From positions 124,001 to 188,000 of the forward strand of contig NZ_JAUSRO010000004.1 of assembly GCF_030811835.1 (NCBI RefSeq): 64,000 nt of DNA. Reading direction: 5' to 3'. Origin of the DNA: Variovorax ginsengisoli (lineage in GTDB: Bacteria > Pseudomonadota > Gammaproteobacteria > Burkholderiales > Burkholderiaceae_C). Under the pieces are notes generated by a model. The model had not been told where the DNA came from. It searched no databases and worked only from the letters and a program-made list of their open reading frames with translations. Positions within the stretch are counted from its first letter, which is position 1. Each line of letters starts with the position of its first letter. Positions 45,101 through 52,023 of this stretch are shown piece by piece. A program made the position numbers and the translations under genes.

Positions 45101-45252
45101 ATCTCCTTGCGCCCGAAATCGATCGCAATGAACTTCTCGTTGATCAATATCCCGCTGATGAAGATGACGGCCGTGAGATCCAACAGGTAGATGACCAGCA
45201 GTTTGCGCCCGACACTCAACCTGCCCAAGCGACGAGAAATGATTTGCAACAT
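42076..45252 (-). CDS. Membrane-bound dual GGDEF/EAL protein with HAMP and PAS domains
   Basis: 1058 residues. TM1 at about 17-36, a periplasmic helical sensor to about 300, TM2 at 304-324, HAMP to about 378, two PAS-like domains (about 395-500 and 505-625), GGDEF (motif GGDEF at 705-709, with inhibitory-site RSID just before it), and EAL (EALLRW, Glu834; DDFGTGYSSLNYLHRFPID). Both catalytic signatures are canonical, so it may make and degrade cyclic di-GMP, with one activity probably dominant. GGGGAG before the ATG supports the start. No adjacent effector gene is apparent. Confidence 0.93.
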   Translation of the reverse strand: MLQIISRRLGRLSVGRKLLVIYLLDLTAVIFISGILINEKFIAIDFGRKEMTGLAYIKELQPSLLALAGWREARVASDAVLAQVERQLGDGMRTAEPSLGFRRAVTAAQEGVGTEEGGQRDARQVSGALDALEQGRALVTRIGNQSNLILDPDLDSYYTMSLVLLRFPELMELGSSMAARLQTPGPDGLTAADIRAQYFTLEGRIDAVAAGIESDYGEAFVAANGQLRDRLGASRKRLAAGIDRFRRAARQRLETTDASAASAFDAAQQALFSDLDHAWTLGNAELGTMLQTRERGFFHRMWLHLGTALTLLLLILTAVFYVARQIAKPLRRLSDVVDTVRRTGDHSLRAEWNSGDEIGRLVLGFNDMLAQLDRERRIQQELAATARAAEAQRDLVAAIPIPMMVTAIPGHEVLNANPPAQAWLNGSTRDPWAHGLEPSVRARFFQQLADHKAVDEFEVRWRGGIEPSWAVLSARRLTYQGQDAVLTAFTPVNHLKQMEQRLELWAKVFEASSEGIMIIDKDHRILTVNRAMCRQTGHELRTLAGEAPDVLIEDDTMHFDLMWPMLDLRSSWQGEVEVRRRNGTHYPAWLVASVVRDGPEHISHYIFTSINISDRKRSEERIRFLAHHDVLTELPNRSLCIERLRMAIQQAQRTRQRVGVLFIDLDRFKNINDSLGHHVGDGLLRSVARRLTESVRSIDTVSRLGGDEFVIVLNGVADAHEILNVVERRLVPRIRKPHDVGGAELHVSCSVGIAIYPDDAQDIDTLMRHADVAMYQSKANGRDMARFFTSDMNERAQQRLHVESKLRHAIERDELTLHYQPRVHAVTGALTGVEALLRWRNDELGSVPPAEFIPIAEESGQIVAIGDWVISQACEQHAIWQREGLGRVPVSVNMSALQLRDSALIDKLREAMQTRGVQPSDIEIELTESSLMDATAETLAQLRALKALGVMLSIDDFGTGYSSLNYLHRFPIDKLKVDRSFVHPTDEDVTGMAIARAVIGLGHALGLQVVAEGVETDEEAQTLRAARCDELQGFLVGKPMAPDMLPLWLSVHHARSEA

Positions 45253-45324
45253 GTGACTCCCCAACGAAGACAAATGTATGCAAATTACTGACCTTTGACG
45301 CGCAAGCTGGCCGGAAAATTAGAA

Positions 45325-45498
45325 TTAGACCCGTGTCGACTTCAAAAATCCTGCGGTGTTCTCGTCGAGACCAGGTTCGACCTCCTCGTTGTGCTCACCC
45401 TCGCGTGGAGCACCGGGGATCTCACCGGCTGGAAAATCGGGTTCCACGGGCAGTGGGACGGGGGCGTCGCTGGGCGAGGCGGGAGACGTGGGGCGCAT
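45325..45498 (-). CDS. Small acidic Pro/Glu-rich protein, hypothetical
   Basis: 57 residues, strongly acidic and proline-rich (VEPDFPAGEIPGAPREGEHN), no hydrophobic stretch or signal. AGGA lies six bases before the ATG. Short proteins of this composition recur in proteobacteria, which favours a real gene. Function unknown. The opposite-strand reading (45295-45510) looks like its shadow. Confidence 0.5.
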   Translation of the reverse strand: MRPTSPASPSDAPVPLPVEPDFPAGEIPGAPREGEHNEEVEPGLDENTAGFLKSTRV

Positions 45499-45711
45499 GG
45501 AAAATCCTGACAGGGTGAAGATGATCTTGAAATAATAGGTCGCAAGGCCTTTTGCCCGCGTAGGCGCCCCACCGATTGACCTGTGGTCGGCGCCGTCGCC
45601 CGCTTCGTGCAGCCTCCGTGAGGCAACAGGGCGAACACGCGCAGGAGCGTTAGAATCGCGCCGTCTTGTTGACGGGCGTACGCAAATGCCCGGCCGGCAA
45701 TTTCTCACTAT

Positions 45712-45788
45712 CTGTCCGTAGCTCAGTTGGATAGAGCATCGGCCTTCTAAGCCGAATGTCGGGGGTTCGATCCCCTCCGGACAGGCCA
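45712..45788 (+). tRNA. tRNA-Arg (anticodon UCU)
   Basis: 77 nt with encoded CCA. Acceptor CTGTCCG/CGGACAG pairs perfectly, D-arm AGCTCAGTTGGATAGAGC, anticodon stem TCGGC/GCCGA around loop CTTCTAA (anticodon TCT), T-loop TTCGATC. Reads the rare AGA/AGG codons. Confidence 0.97.
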
Positions 45789-45910
45789 CATATATGGTTG
45801 ATGTATCGCAGATGGGCGAGCCGGCCGGTCTACCCGCAGGCCGCTACCCGCCCAAAGTCTCCCAAATTGCCCGGCACGATCAAGGTCCTCTGTGGGGCAC
45901 CTCGGTGCTT

Positions 45911-45935
45911 GGCCCGCCTCGTGCGGGCCTTTTTT
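45911..45935 (+). terminator. Terminator after tRNA-Arg
   Basis: GGCCCGC (45911-45917) pairs with GCGGGCC (45923-45929), followed by six T residues. About 120 bases after the tRNA. Confidence 0.88.
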
Positions 45936-46070
45936 CGTCCGCTCGCGCCAACGCACCTTCTTTGTAAGCCGCGTCAAACACTCTTGACATTTTGGACACC
46001 CCTGCCCAGCGCCCGGTCGGTAGAGTCGACCTTGGTTTCTCCATGGGACGTTTCCAGATGACGTTTCTTC

Positions 46071-46098
46071 AGCCCGCCAGCGTGCGGGCTGTTTTTTT
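46071..46098 (+). terminator. Orphan plus-strand terminator
   Basis: AGCCCGC (46071-46077) pairs with GCGGGCT (46084-46090), followed by G and seven T residues. No plus-strand gene precedes it apart from tRNA-Arg, whose own terminator is 140 bp upstream; the region 45936-46070 has no supported reading frame. TTGACA at 45984-45989 is the only promoter-like element and lacks a good -10. Confidence 0.78.
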
Positions 46099-46149
46099 GG
46101 GGACGTAGGGCCCGGTCGACAACGCGCAGCAGGCGTGGCACTGACGCGC

Positions 46150-46917
46150 TCAAAGCACCTTCACCGCGCGACCGATGAACTGGATCGGTCCGGTGGGCCG
46201 GTTCAGCGGCGACCCATTGGGAGGCTCCAGCGTCAGCTCGAAAAGCTGGTTGGGTTCGAGCGGTGGCAGCCGATCGATCGGCACGCGCAAGGTCTGGCCC
46301 GGCTTGACCAGGCCCAGCGACACCGGACCGGCCCAACCGTCGGCCTTGGTCCAGAACTGCAGCGACTTCTCCTGCGGCACCTCGGTCGCGCCCAGCGGAA
46401 TCAGACTGAGCTGATGGTTATCGGCGGTGGCCGTCTGCACCACCCACCCCGGTGCTTTGTCCTGCGGCGCGACCAACACGACCATGTATTGCGGCGTGAC
46501 CGGCGCACCCAGGCGGGTCACGAGCACCGCAGCGAGCACCGCGGCCGCGGCGAAGCCGGTGCCGGCCAGCCCGCGCCAAAGCCCGAGATGATTCCACCAG
46601 CCGCTGCGTGCCGTCTTCTGGCGCACGGCCGCGGCGTTCGGCGCCGCACCCGTGATGCCATTGACGCTGTCGTGGATGCGCGGCCACAGCTGCGCCGAAG
46701 GCTGTACCGGCGGCGCCAGGGCCGTGAGCGGCATCAGCCGGGCCTCCCAGGCATCCACCGCCTGCCGCAGTGCAGGCTCGGTCGACATGCGCTGTGCGAC
46801 GGCGTGTCGCGCCTGCGCGGACAGCGTGCCCAGGACGTAGTCGCCGGCCAGCGCGTCGAGCGACTCGTCAGGCGAATCGTCAGGCGGTAGTGCGGCCTGA
46901 TCGGACATCGTGCTCAT
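46150..46917 (-). CDS. Anti-sigma factor, RskA/anti-sigma-K type
   Basis: 255 residues. N-terminal cytoplasmic sigma-binding part (LDALAGDYVLGTLSAQARHA, RQAVDAWEARLMPLTALAPP), one membrane helix (about 112-134) and a periplasmic C-terminal RskA-like domain (YMVVLVAPQDKAPGWVVQ, FWTKADGWAGPVSLGLV). It should hold the ECF sigma inactive until an envelope signal. Its ATG overlaps the sigma stop (ATGA). Confidence 0.9.
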   Translation of the reverse strand: MSTMSDQAALPPDDSPDESLDALAGDYVLGTLSAQARHAVAQRMSTEPALRQAVDAWEARLMPLTALAPPVQPSAQLWPRIHDSVNGITGAAPNAAAVRQKTARSGWWNHLGLWRGLAGTGFAAAAVLAAVLVTRLGAPVTPQYMVVLVAPQDKAPGWVVQTATADNHQLSLIPLGATEVPQEKSLQFWTKADGWAGPVSLGLVKPGQTLRVPIDRLPPLEPNQLFELTLEPPNGSPLNRPTGPIQFIGRAVKVL

Positions 46918-47477
46918 GCCATGCACTCCCGCAGCATGCGCATCCCGCGCTGGATCCAGGTCTTGACCGTGCCCAGCGGCGTACGGGTGCGTTCGGCGAT
47001 CTCGCTGTGCGAGCAACCGTCGACATAGGCGTAAAGGATGCAGTTGCGGCGCTCGGGCTCCAGGCTCGCCAGGCAGCCCTGAAGACGGCCGAGGTCGGCA
47101 CGCAATTCGAAGGGATCGGCCGCGGCAGCGTGCGCACGCAGGGCGGCGTCGTCCTGAATGGCGGCCGACGCTTCCTCATCGACCGGCACTTCGCGCGCGC
47201 TGCTACGGACGCGGTTGAGCGCCGCATGGCGAACCACGCTGTAGATCCAGCCGCGGCCTGCGCCGCGCGACGGATCGAAGGTTCCGGCCCGCTGCCAGAT
47301 ACTGATGAAAGCGTCGTGCAACACATCCTCCGCATGCTGGTGCTGGCGCACGATGCGCAATGCCACCCCCAGCAGGTAACGGCCTTCGCGTTGGTAAAGT
47401 TGCTGCAACGCGCCCTGGTCGCCCCGGGCGCAGGCCACGAGCGCAGCGTCATAGTCGAAAGGGTCGTCGGCGGTCAC
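46914..47477 (-). CDS. ECF-type RNA polymerase sigma factor
   Basis: 187 residues. Region 2 (LLGVALRIVRQHQHAEDVLH then DAFISIWQRAGTFDPSRG) and region 4 (CSHSEIAERTRTPLGTVKTW, IQRGMRMLRECM). Layout matches the ECF group paired with RskA-type anti-sigma factors. Overlaps that gene by four bases. The DUF3455 gene 88 bp upstream on the same strand is a likely target or partner. Confidence 0.94.
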   Translation of the reverse strand: MTADDPFDYDAALVACARGDQGALQQLYQREGRYLLGVALRIVRQHQHAEDVLHDAFISIWQRAGTFDPSRGAGRGWIYSVVRHAALNRVRSSAREVPVDEEASAAIQDDAALRAHAAAADPFELRADLGRLQGCLASLEPERRNCILYAYVDGCSHSEIAERTRTPLGTVKTWIQRGMRMLRECMA

Positions 47478-47565
47478 GGTCGGCGGCAGGGAGGGATGGA
47501 TCGAACCTCATGGTAGTCGACCGGTGCCCGCCGACACCGGCCGTGTTTCCCCCCATTCCGCAGGG

Positions 47566-48138
47566 TCAGGCGGCTTTCCAGAAGATGTAATCGGCCTGGT
47601 ACTTGACCGTCTGCTTCTGGCCCTTGGTCATGGGCGTGCAGGGCGTCGAAGGCGCCACGCCGCCACTCAATGCCACGCGCTGGATGTAGGTCACGCCGCT
47701 CATGGCGCCCATGCCCATGGCGGGGTTGGCTTTCACCAACTGGTATGGCAGGCTGGTCGGGCCCGACGGCGCAACGGCCAGTTGGGTGGCGGTCAGCTTG
47801 GAACCATCCATCGACTCCCAGGTGGCCGGGGGGCCGTAGTACCTGCCGACCTGCTTGCCACTGCGGTCGTTCAGCGCCGCGTTGGGGCCGACGAACACCC
47901 ATTCGGTCTGGCCAGGCATGTTGGCCTTGTCCCGGCATTCGTAGGTGATGTCGCCCACGCCCACGGTTTCCAGCGCAACCCGGTTGCCGGCGGGCACCTG
48001 AATGCTCGGCGGCAGGCTGGCTTGCGAAAAAGTCGGCGCCATGGTGCTGCTGCCCATCGACCCACAGGCTGTCAACAGTGCGGCTGCGGAAACAGCGCCC
48101 CATGCGGCGGCGGGACGGACGGAAGTGATGAAGGACAT
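47566..48138 (-). CDS. DUF3455-family lipoprotein
   Basis: 190 residues. Signal peptide with lipobox LTAC (Cys25). The conserved region includes VALETVGVGDITYECRDK, EWVFVGPNAALNDRSGKQVG and YYGPPATWESMDGSK, which I recognise as DUF3455. Function unknown; envelope location from the lipobox. Just upstream of the ECF sigma and on the same strand, so probably stress-responsive. Confidence 0.83.
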   Translation of the reverse strand: MSFITSVRPAAAWGAVSAAALLTACGSMGSSTMAPTFSQASLPPSIQVPAGNRVALETVGVGDITYECRDKANMPGQTEWVFVGPNAALNDRSGKQVGRYYGPPATWESMDGSKLTATQLAVAPSGPTSLPYQLVKANPAMGMGAMSGVTYIQRVALSGGVAPSTPCTPMTKGQKQTVKYQADYIFWKAA

Positions 48139-48246
48139 GTTCTTCTCCAGTGGGTTTGAAAGGGTCAGCAGCGGCTGCTGCTGCATGTACTACCCACCGG
48201 TTCCTCGTTCGGATGCACCCCGCGAAAAAAATGATTCAGCGGATGG

Positions 48247-49077
48247 TCAGGGGGCCGCCGGACCGAAGCGCGGCACGCGATTTTCCATGTTGGCGCGCAC
48301 GGCCTCGGCCTGATTCGCGCTGCCGATCAGCCGCTGCTGCTCGACCGACTCCGCCATCAGCAACTCAGCCGCGCCGAGGTCCAGCGACGCGTTGAGCAGC
48401 CGCTTGCCGCCACGGATGGCATCAGGGCTCTTGGCCGCGATCTCGTGGGCCAGCGCCAGCGCGTCGGTCAGCGGCTCGGCCGACAGGCGCGTGGCAAAGC
48501 CGATCTGCAGCGCCTCTTCGCCCGTGAAGATGCGTCCGGTCCAGGTCAGCTCGCGCACCACATCGGCCCGCGCGAGCCCGCGCATGAGCACCATACCTGC
48601 CATGTCCGGCACCAGGCCCCATTTGATCTCCATCACCGACATGCGGGTGTCGGGCGCCACGATGCGGATATCGGCACCGAGCGCCACCTGAAGGCCGCCG
48701 CCGAAGGCCACGCCATGCACGGCGGCAATCACCGGCACCGGCACGGCGCGCCACACCATGGCGACCTGCTGCGCCGCGTTCGAGATGCCGTGCGTGCGCG
48801 TCAACAAGTCGGTGCCGGCCGCACCATCGCCGAGCACGTCGGCGGCAGCCCCTTGGCCCATGCGCTCGAAGGACTGCATGTCGAGCCCCGCGCAGAAGGC
48901 CTTGCCGCGGCCGGCGATGACCACCGCGCGCACCTGCGCATCGCTGCACAGCCGCGTGCCGGCTTCGATCAGCGCGTCGAACATGGCCGGGTCCAGTGCG
49001 TTCATCTTGTCGCTGCGCACCAGTTGCAGCTCGACCACGCCATCGGCATGGCGCGTCGATTCGATACGGTCGTTCAT
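48247..49077 (-). CDS. Enoyl-CoA hydratase/isomerase family (crotonase)
   Basis: 276 residues. Oxyanion-hole segments KAFCAGLDMQSF and HGVAFGGGLQVALGADIRI are intact. The first catalytic Glu of enoyl-CoA hydratase is Gln here (GGGLQVA) while the second is kept (VMEIKWGLVPDMAG), so it may be an isomerase or thioesterase-like crotonase rather than a hydratase. Single gene, minus strand. Substrate unknown. Confidence 0.88.
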   Translation of the reverse strand: MNDRIESTRHADGVVELQLVRSDKMNALDPAMFDALIEAGTRLCSDAQVRAVVIAGRGKAFCAGLDMQSFERMGQGAAADVLGDGAAGTDLLTRTHGISNAAQQVAMVWRAVPVPVIAAVHGVAFGGGLQVALGADIRIVAPDTRMSVMEIKWGLVPDMAGMVLMRGLARADVVRELTWTGRIFTGEEALQIGFATRLSAEPLTDALALAHEIAAKSPDAIRGGKRLLNASLDLGAAELLMAESVEQQRLIGSANQAEAVRANMENRVPRFGPAAP

Positions 49078-49225
49078 GGTGTCTCCAGAGTTTTTGGCGA
49101 CGCGAGTATCGGCGCTGGATGACGGTCCAGCCTGTCACGCTCCGGTCAGCCGGTTCAGGGTTTACTGCCATTTCGGCAGCGGTTTCGAAAACGTTTGGCA
49201 TGCCCCAGCGCTATCGCATGCGCGA

Positions 49226-49260
49226 CTGTCATAAATCTGTCATATGAAGATTGCGACAAT
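49226..49260 (+). promoter_or_regulatory. Perfect Pho box with -10 element
   Basis: CTGTCATA-AAT-CTGTCATA: TGTCATA at 49227-49233 and again at 49238-49244, exactly 11 bp apart and both matching consensus. GACAAT at 49255-49260 sits ten bases past the box, the expected position of a -10 in a PhoB-activated promoter. Oriented toward the 83-residue gene at 49354. Confidence 0.9.
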
Positions 49261-49353
49261 CGTTAACTAAAGCTCGCATGCGCGCAACCGATAGCCAGAT
49301 AAAAGGCGACGCGCGCTGCTGATCCCACATCCACTCACTCCGAGGAAAACGCC

Positions 49354-49605
49354 ATGAATGCCATCAAGTCCGCAAGAAAATTCATCGTCGCCAACCCTGC
49401 CAGCGAGTCTTCACGCACGCTCGCACTGCTGGTGCTCTCGCTCGAATCGGAGACTCAGTTCAACGTCACGGAGCTTTACAAGCTCGACCTGGAAACCTTC
49501 GATCTCGCCATCGACGTGCTCAAGCAATGGCGCATCGACCGTTACTACGCGGGCAAGGCCAAGCTGTTTGACCTGTCGCTGCAGGTCAGCTCGCTGCCTG
49601 ATTGA
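49354..49605 (+). CDS. Uncharacterised 83-residue protein, predicted Pho regulon member
   Basis: 83 residues, soluble and mostly helical: KSARKFIVANPASESSRTLA, LESETQFNVTELYKLDLETF, DLAIDVLKQWRIDRYYAGKA. No signal peptide, membrane segment, metal motif or known domain. Strong ribosome site GAGGAAAA before the ATG. A perfect Pho box and -10 lie about 95-130 bp upstream, so it should be induced when phosphate runs out. The universal stress protein gene follows 61 bp later and may share the transcript. Confidence 0.85.
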   Translation: MNAIKSARKFIVANPASESSRTLALLVLSLESETQFNVTELYKLDLETFDLAIDVLKQWRIDRYYAGKAKLFDLSLQVSSLPD

Positions 49606-49666
49606 AAAGCGTTCTCCGCGAACTCCTTAAACTGGGCCCATCACCCCGTTCCCAGGAGACGCACAC

Positions 49667-50101
49667 ATGAAGATTCTTTTGCCCATCGATGGATCGACCG
49701 CCTCGCTCGAAGCCATCCATCACGCAACGCAACTCGTGCAAGCCGGACTGCAGGCGAGCTTCGTCCTCGCCAACGTGCAGGCACCGGCCAATTTCTATGA
49801 ACTGGTCTCCACGCCCGATGCGGCGTCGTTGGAAGAAGTGAGCCAGGCTGCCGGTGCGCATGCGCTCGCTCAGGCACAGGCGCTGATGCAGGGCGCCGGC
49901 CTCGACTTCGAAAGCGAAGTCGCGTCGGGCGATCCCGGCAACGTGCTGGTCGAGATTGCAGAGCGCTACGGCTGCGACATGGTCATCATGCAGACGGGGG
50001 GCGCGGGCGAGCTGCGCCAGGCGTTGCTGGGCTCGGTGTCACATTCCGTGGTACATGGCGCCCACGTGCCAGTGACACTCGTGAACACCAGAGCGCGCTA
50101 G
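49667..50101 (+). CDS. Universal stress protein (UspA family)
   Basis: 144 residues, single Usp domain: MKILLPIDGSTASLEAIHHA at the start and LLGSVSHSVVHGAHVPVTLV at the end. In the nucleotide-binding loop (QTGGAGELRQALLGS) the first Gly of the G-2x-G-9x-G motif is Gln, so ATP binding is uncertain. Preceded by AGGAG. Possibly read through from the Pho-box promoter at 49226. Confidence 0.92.
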   Translation: MKILLPIDGSTASLEAIHHATQLVQAGLQASFVLANVQAPANFYELVSTPDAASLEEVSQAAGAHALAQAQALMQGAGLDFESEVASGDPGNVLVEIAERYGCDMVIMQTGGAGELRQALLGSVSHSVVHGAHVPVTLVNTRAR

Positions 50102-50105
50102 AACG

Positions 50106-51026
50106 CTAGGGCGGGCCGTTGCGCAGACGGTCCTCGCGCTTGAGGGCCAGATAGCTCGCGAGATCGATTTCGTGGAGCTGGCGCGGATACCGCTCCGTCG
50201 CCTCGTACCAGGCCAGCAGGCGCGCGTCCTGCTGCTGCGGCGCGGGCACATCCATCGCGGACAGGTAGGCTTCGACGGCCAGGAAATAGCGCATCGCATT
50301 GCGCTCGACGAGTCCGCGCGTGCCACGGATCCAGTCGGTCTCTCCGCCAGGAAGCCGGCCCAATGCCGTGAAGCCAACCTTGTCGCTGCCGAAGGTCGCC
50401 AGATACGCCTGCGTGGCCACGCGTGCCACCAGGTTGTGTTCGTAGGCGTAGCTGAAATGCAGAAAGGTCCGGCCATTGCGCAGGCGCACGGCTTCCAGCA
50501 CCACACGGTAACTGCGCGTCCCCAGCGGTCCGCTCTCCGCGCTCAGTTCCACGGCCATGTAGTCGGGGTCCATGGCGATCGTGCGATAGAGGAATGGCAG
50601 CGTGAACGCGCTGTCGACCGGCTTGTCGTACCGGCGCACCACACTCAACGTCAGCACCTCTCGGCCCGAATCGGTTGCCACCTGGCAGCGACGGTTGTTG
50701 ATGTGCAGGATCAGCGCCTCACACCAGCGCGCCGGTGTCTTGAGCGCGGCCGCGACATCCTGCAACGGATGGTCGACGATGGCATAAACGTCGCCCTTGA
50801 GCCCTTCGGGCAACTCCATGGAGTCAAGCACCAGCGGTCGGCCGAAAGGGCTGTCGCCCAGCCGTCCACCCAGGGCCTGTTGCGTGTCGCGCAAGGCCTG
50901 CGCCGCACCGGTCGTCGGCGATGCGGCGAGCGCCGCGTTTCCGGCCGCCACGCTGGCGGCCAGGACCACCTGCAGGCCTGTCCCCACGATCCGGTTCCAT
51001 CCACGTCGCATCGAAGAACGGTACAT
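50106..51026 (-). CDS. Exported protein of unknown function
   Basis: 306 residues from this start. A signal peptide (VGTGLQVVLAASVAAGNAAL, cleavage near ALAAS) precedes a soluble domain of about 270 residues. Recurrent features are FGRPLVLDSMELPEGLKGDV, VYAIVDHPLQDVAAALKTPA and CEALILHINNRRCQVATDSG; two cysteines could pair. No known domain is recognised. Starts at 51011 (cleaner signal) and 51083 are also possible; none has a strong ribosome site. Convergent with the stress protein gene. Confidence 0.75.
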   Translation of the reverse strand: MYRSSMRRGWNRIVGTGLQVVLAASVAAGNAALAASPTTGAAQALRDTQQALGGRLGDSPFGRPLVLDSMELPEGLKGDVYAIVDHPLQDVAAALKTPARWCEALILHINNRRCQVATDSGREVLTLSVVRRYDKPVDSAFTLPFLYRTIAMDPDYMAVELSAESGPLGTRSYRVVLEAVRLRNGRTFLHFSYAYEHNLVARVATQAYLATFGSDKVGFTALGRLPGGETDWIRGTRGLVERNAMRYFLAVEAYLSAMDVPAPQQQDARLLAWYEATERYPRQLHEIDLASYLALKREDRLRNGPP

Positions 51027-51245
51027 CCTTGCACGATAGCTCACCGACGACCGAGGTTGCAGGTTCAGTCCCGCCATTTCCATCGGATGCAGCAAATCAC
51101 ACATATTGAAACATTCAGACCGGGTCGTGGCACGCGCCTTGCCATGCTGCCTCAAGCGGCGCAGCAAGTCGGCCGACGGCTCCTCTGCTCCATCCGGAAG
51201 CAGACCGTTGGCACCAAAGCGGTGCAGCTGTTGTCAACCCGAGCC

Positions 51246-51968
51246 ATGCCATCCACCGATCCTCATTTCGACCCGGCGACCACCCAACAGACCTTCCGTC
51301 TGGGCACCCCCGACTACCTGGCGCCGCCACTGATGGCCGCCATCGTGAGCTATATGCGCAGCAGCGCACCTGGCGCGCGCCTCGTGATGCAGCCGCTGTC
51401 TCCAGACTGCGATTTCGCCTCGGAGTTGGCTGACGGCCGGCTCGACGTGGTCATCGGGAACTGGCCGCAACCGCCTGCGCATCTGCGCAGCAAACTGCTC
51501 TTCAAGGACGAGACGGTATGCCTGGTCGATCGCGCGCACCGTTGTGCCGCACACATGCGGCGTGAAGACTACCTGGAAGGTTCGCATGTCGTCCCTTTGA
51601 CCTACAGCGTACCGGCAGGCGGGGTGGTCGAGATCCATCTGGCTTCGCACCAGCTTGCACGCAACCCCACCGTGACGGTGCCCTACTTCAGCATGGCGCC
51701 CCAATTGCTGCCAGGCACGGACCTGATCTACACCACCAGCCGGCACTTCGCGGAACATTACGCAGCGATCCTGCCCCTGGCCATCGTGACGCCCCCCATC
51801 GACTTTCCGGAAATGCGCTTCTATCAACTGTGGGACGCCAGCACCGAGCATGCGGCGGATCGTCTGTGGTTCCGCTCGCTGCTTTCTGCCGTCGTGCGAA
51901 CGGCCCAGGCCACGCAGCACACGCGCACACCCGACCGCTCGGCGGGACGGACCGGGCACTCGCCCTGA
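51246..51968 (+). pseudogene. LysR-type regulator remnant lacking the DNA-binding domain
   Basis: 240 residues from ATG 51246 (or 274 from 51144) read as a LysR-type substrate-binding domain: HFDPATTQQTFRLGTPDYLA, RLDVVIGNWPQPPAHLRSKL, RLWFRSLLSAVVRTAQATQH. The 60-residue winged helix and linker helix that should precede it are absent: the in-frame sequence upstream retains only a degenerate RPGRG-type fragment and runs antisense through the exported-protein gene. Either a deletion fused the ends or this is a stand-alone effector domain. A truncated regulator is the likelier case. Confidence 0.68.
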
Positions 51969-52023
51969 AAGACGGACCAATGTCTTCCGCGCCGCAGGAC
52001 TGCCGGCGCCGCAGCTCGACGGC

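Noticed and set aside
43369..45291. 640-codon plus-strand open frame
   Set aside because: Antisense of the GGDEF/EAL gene, which has complete motifs.
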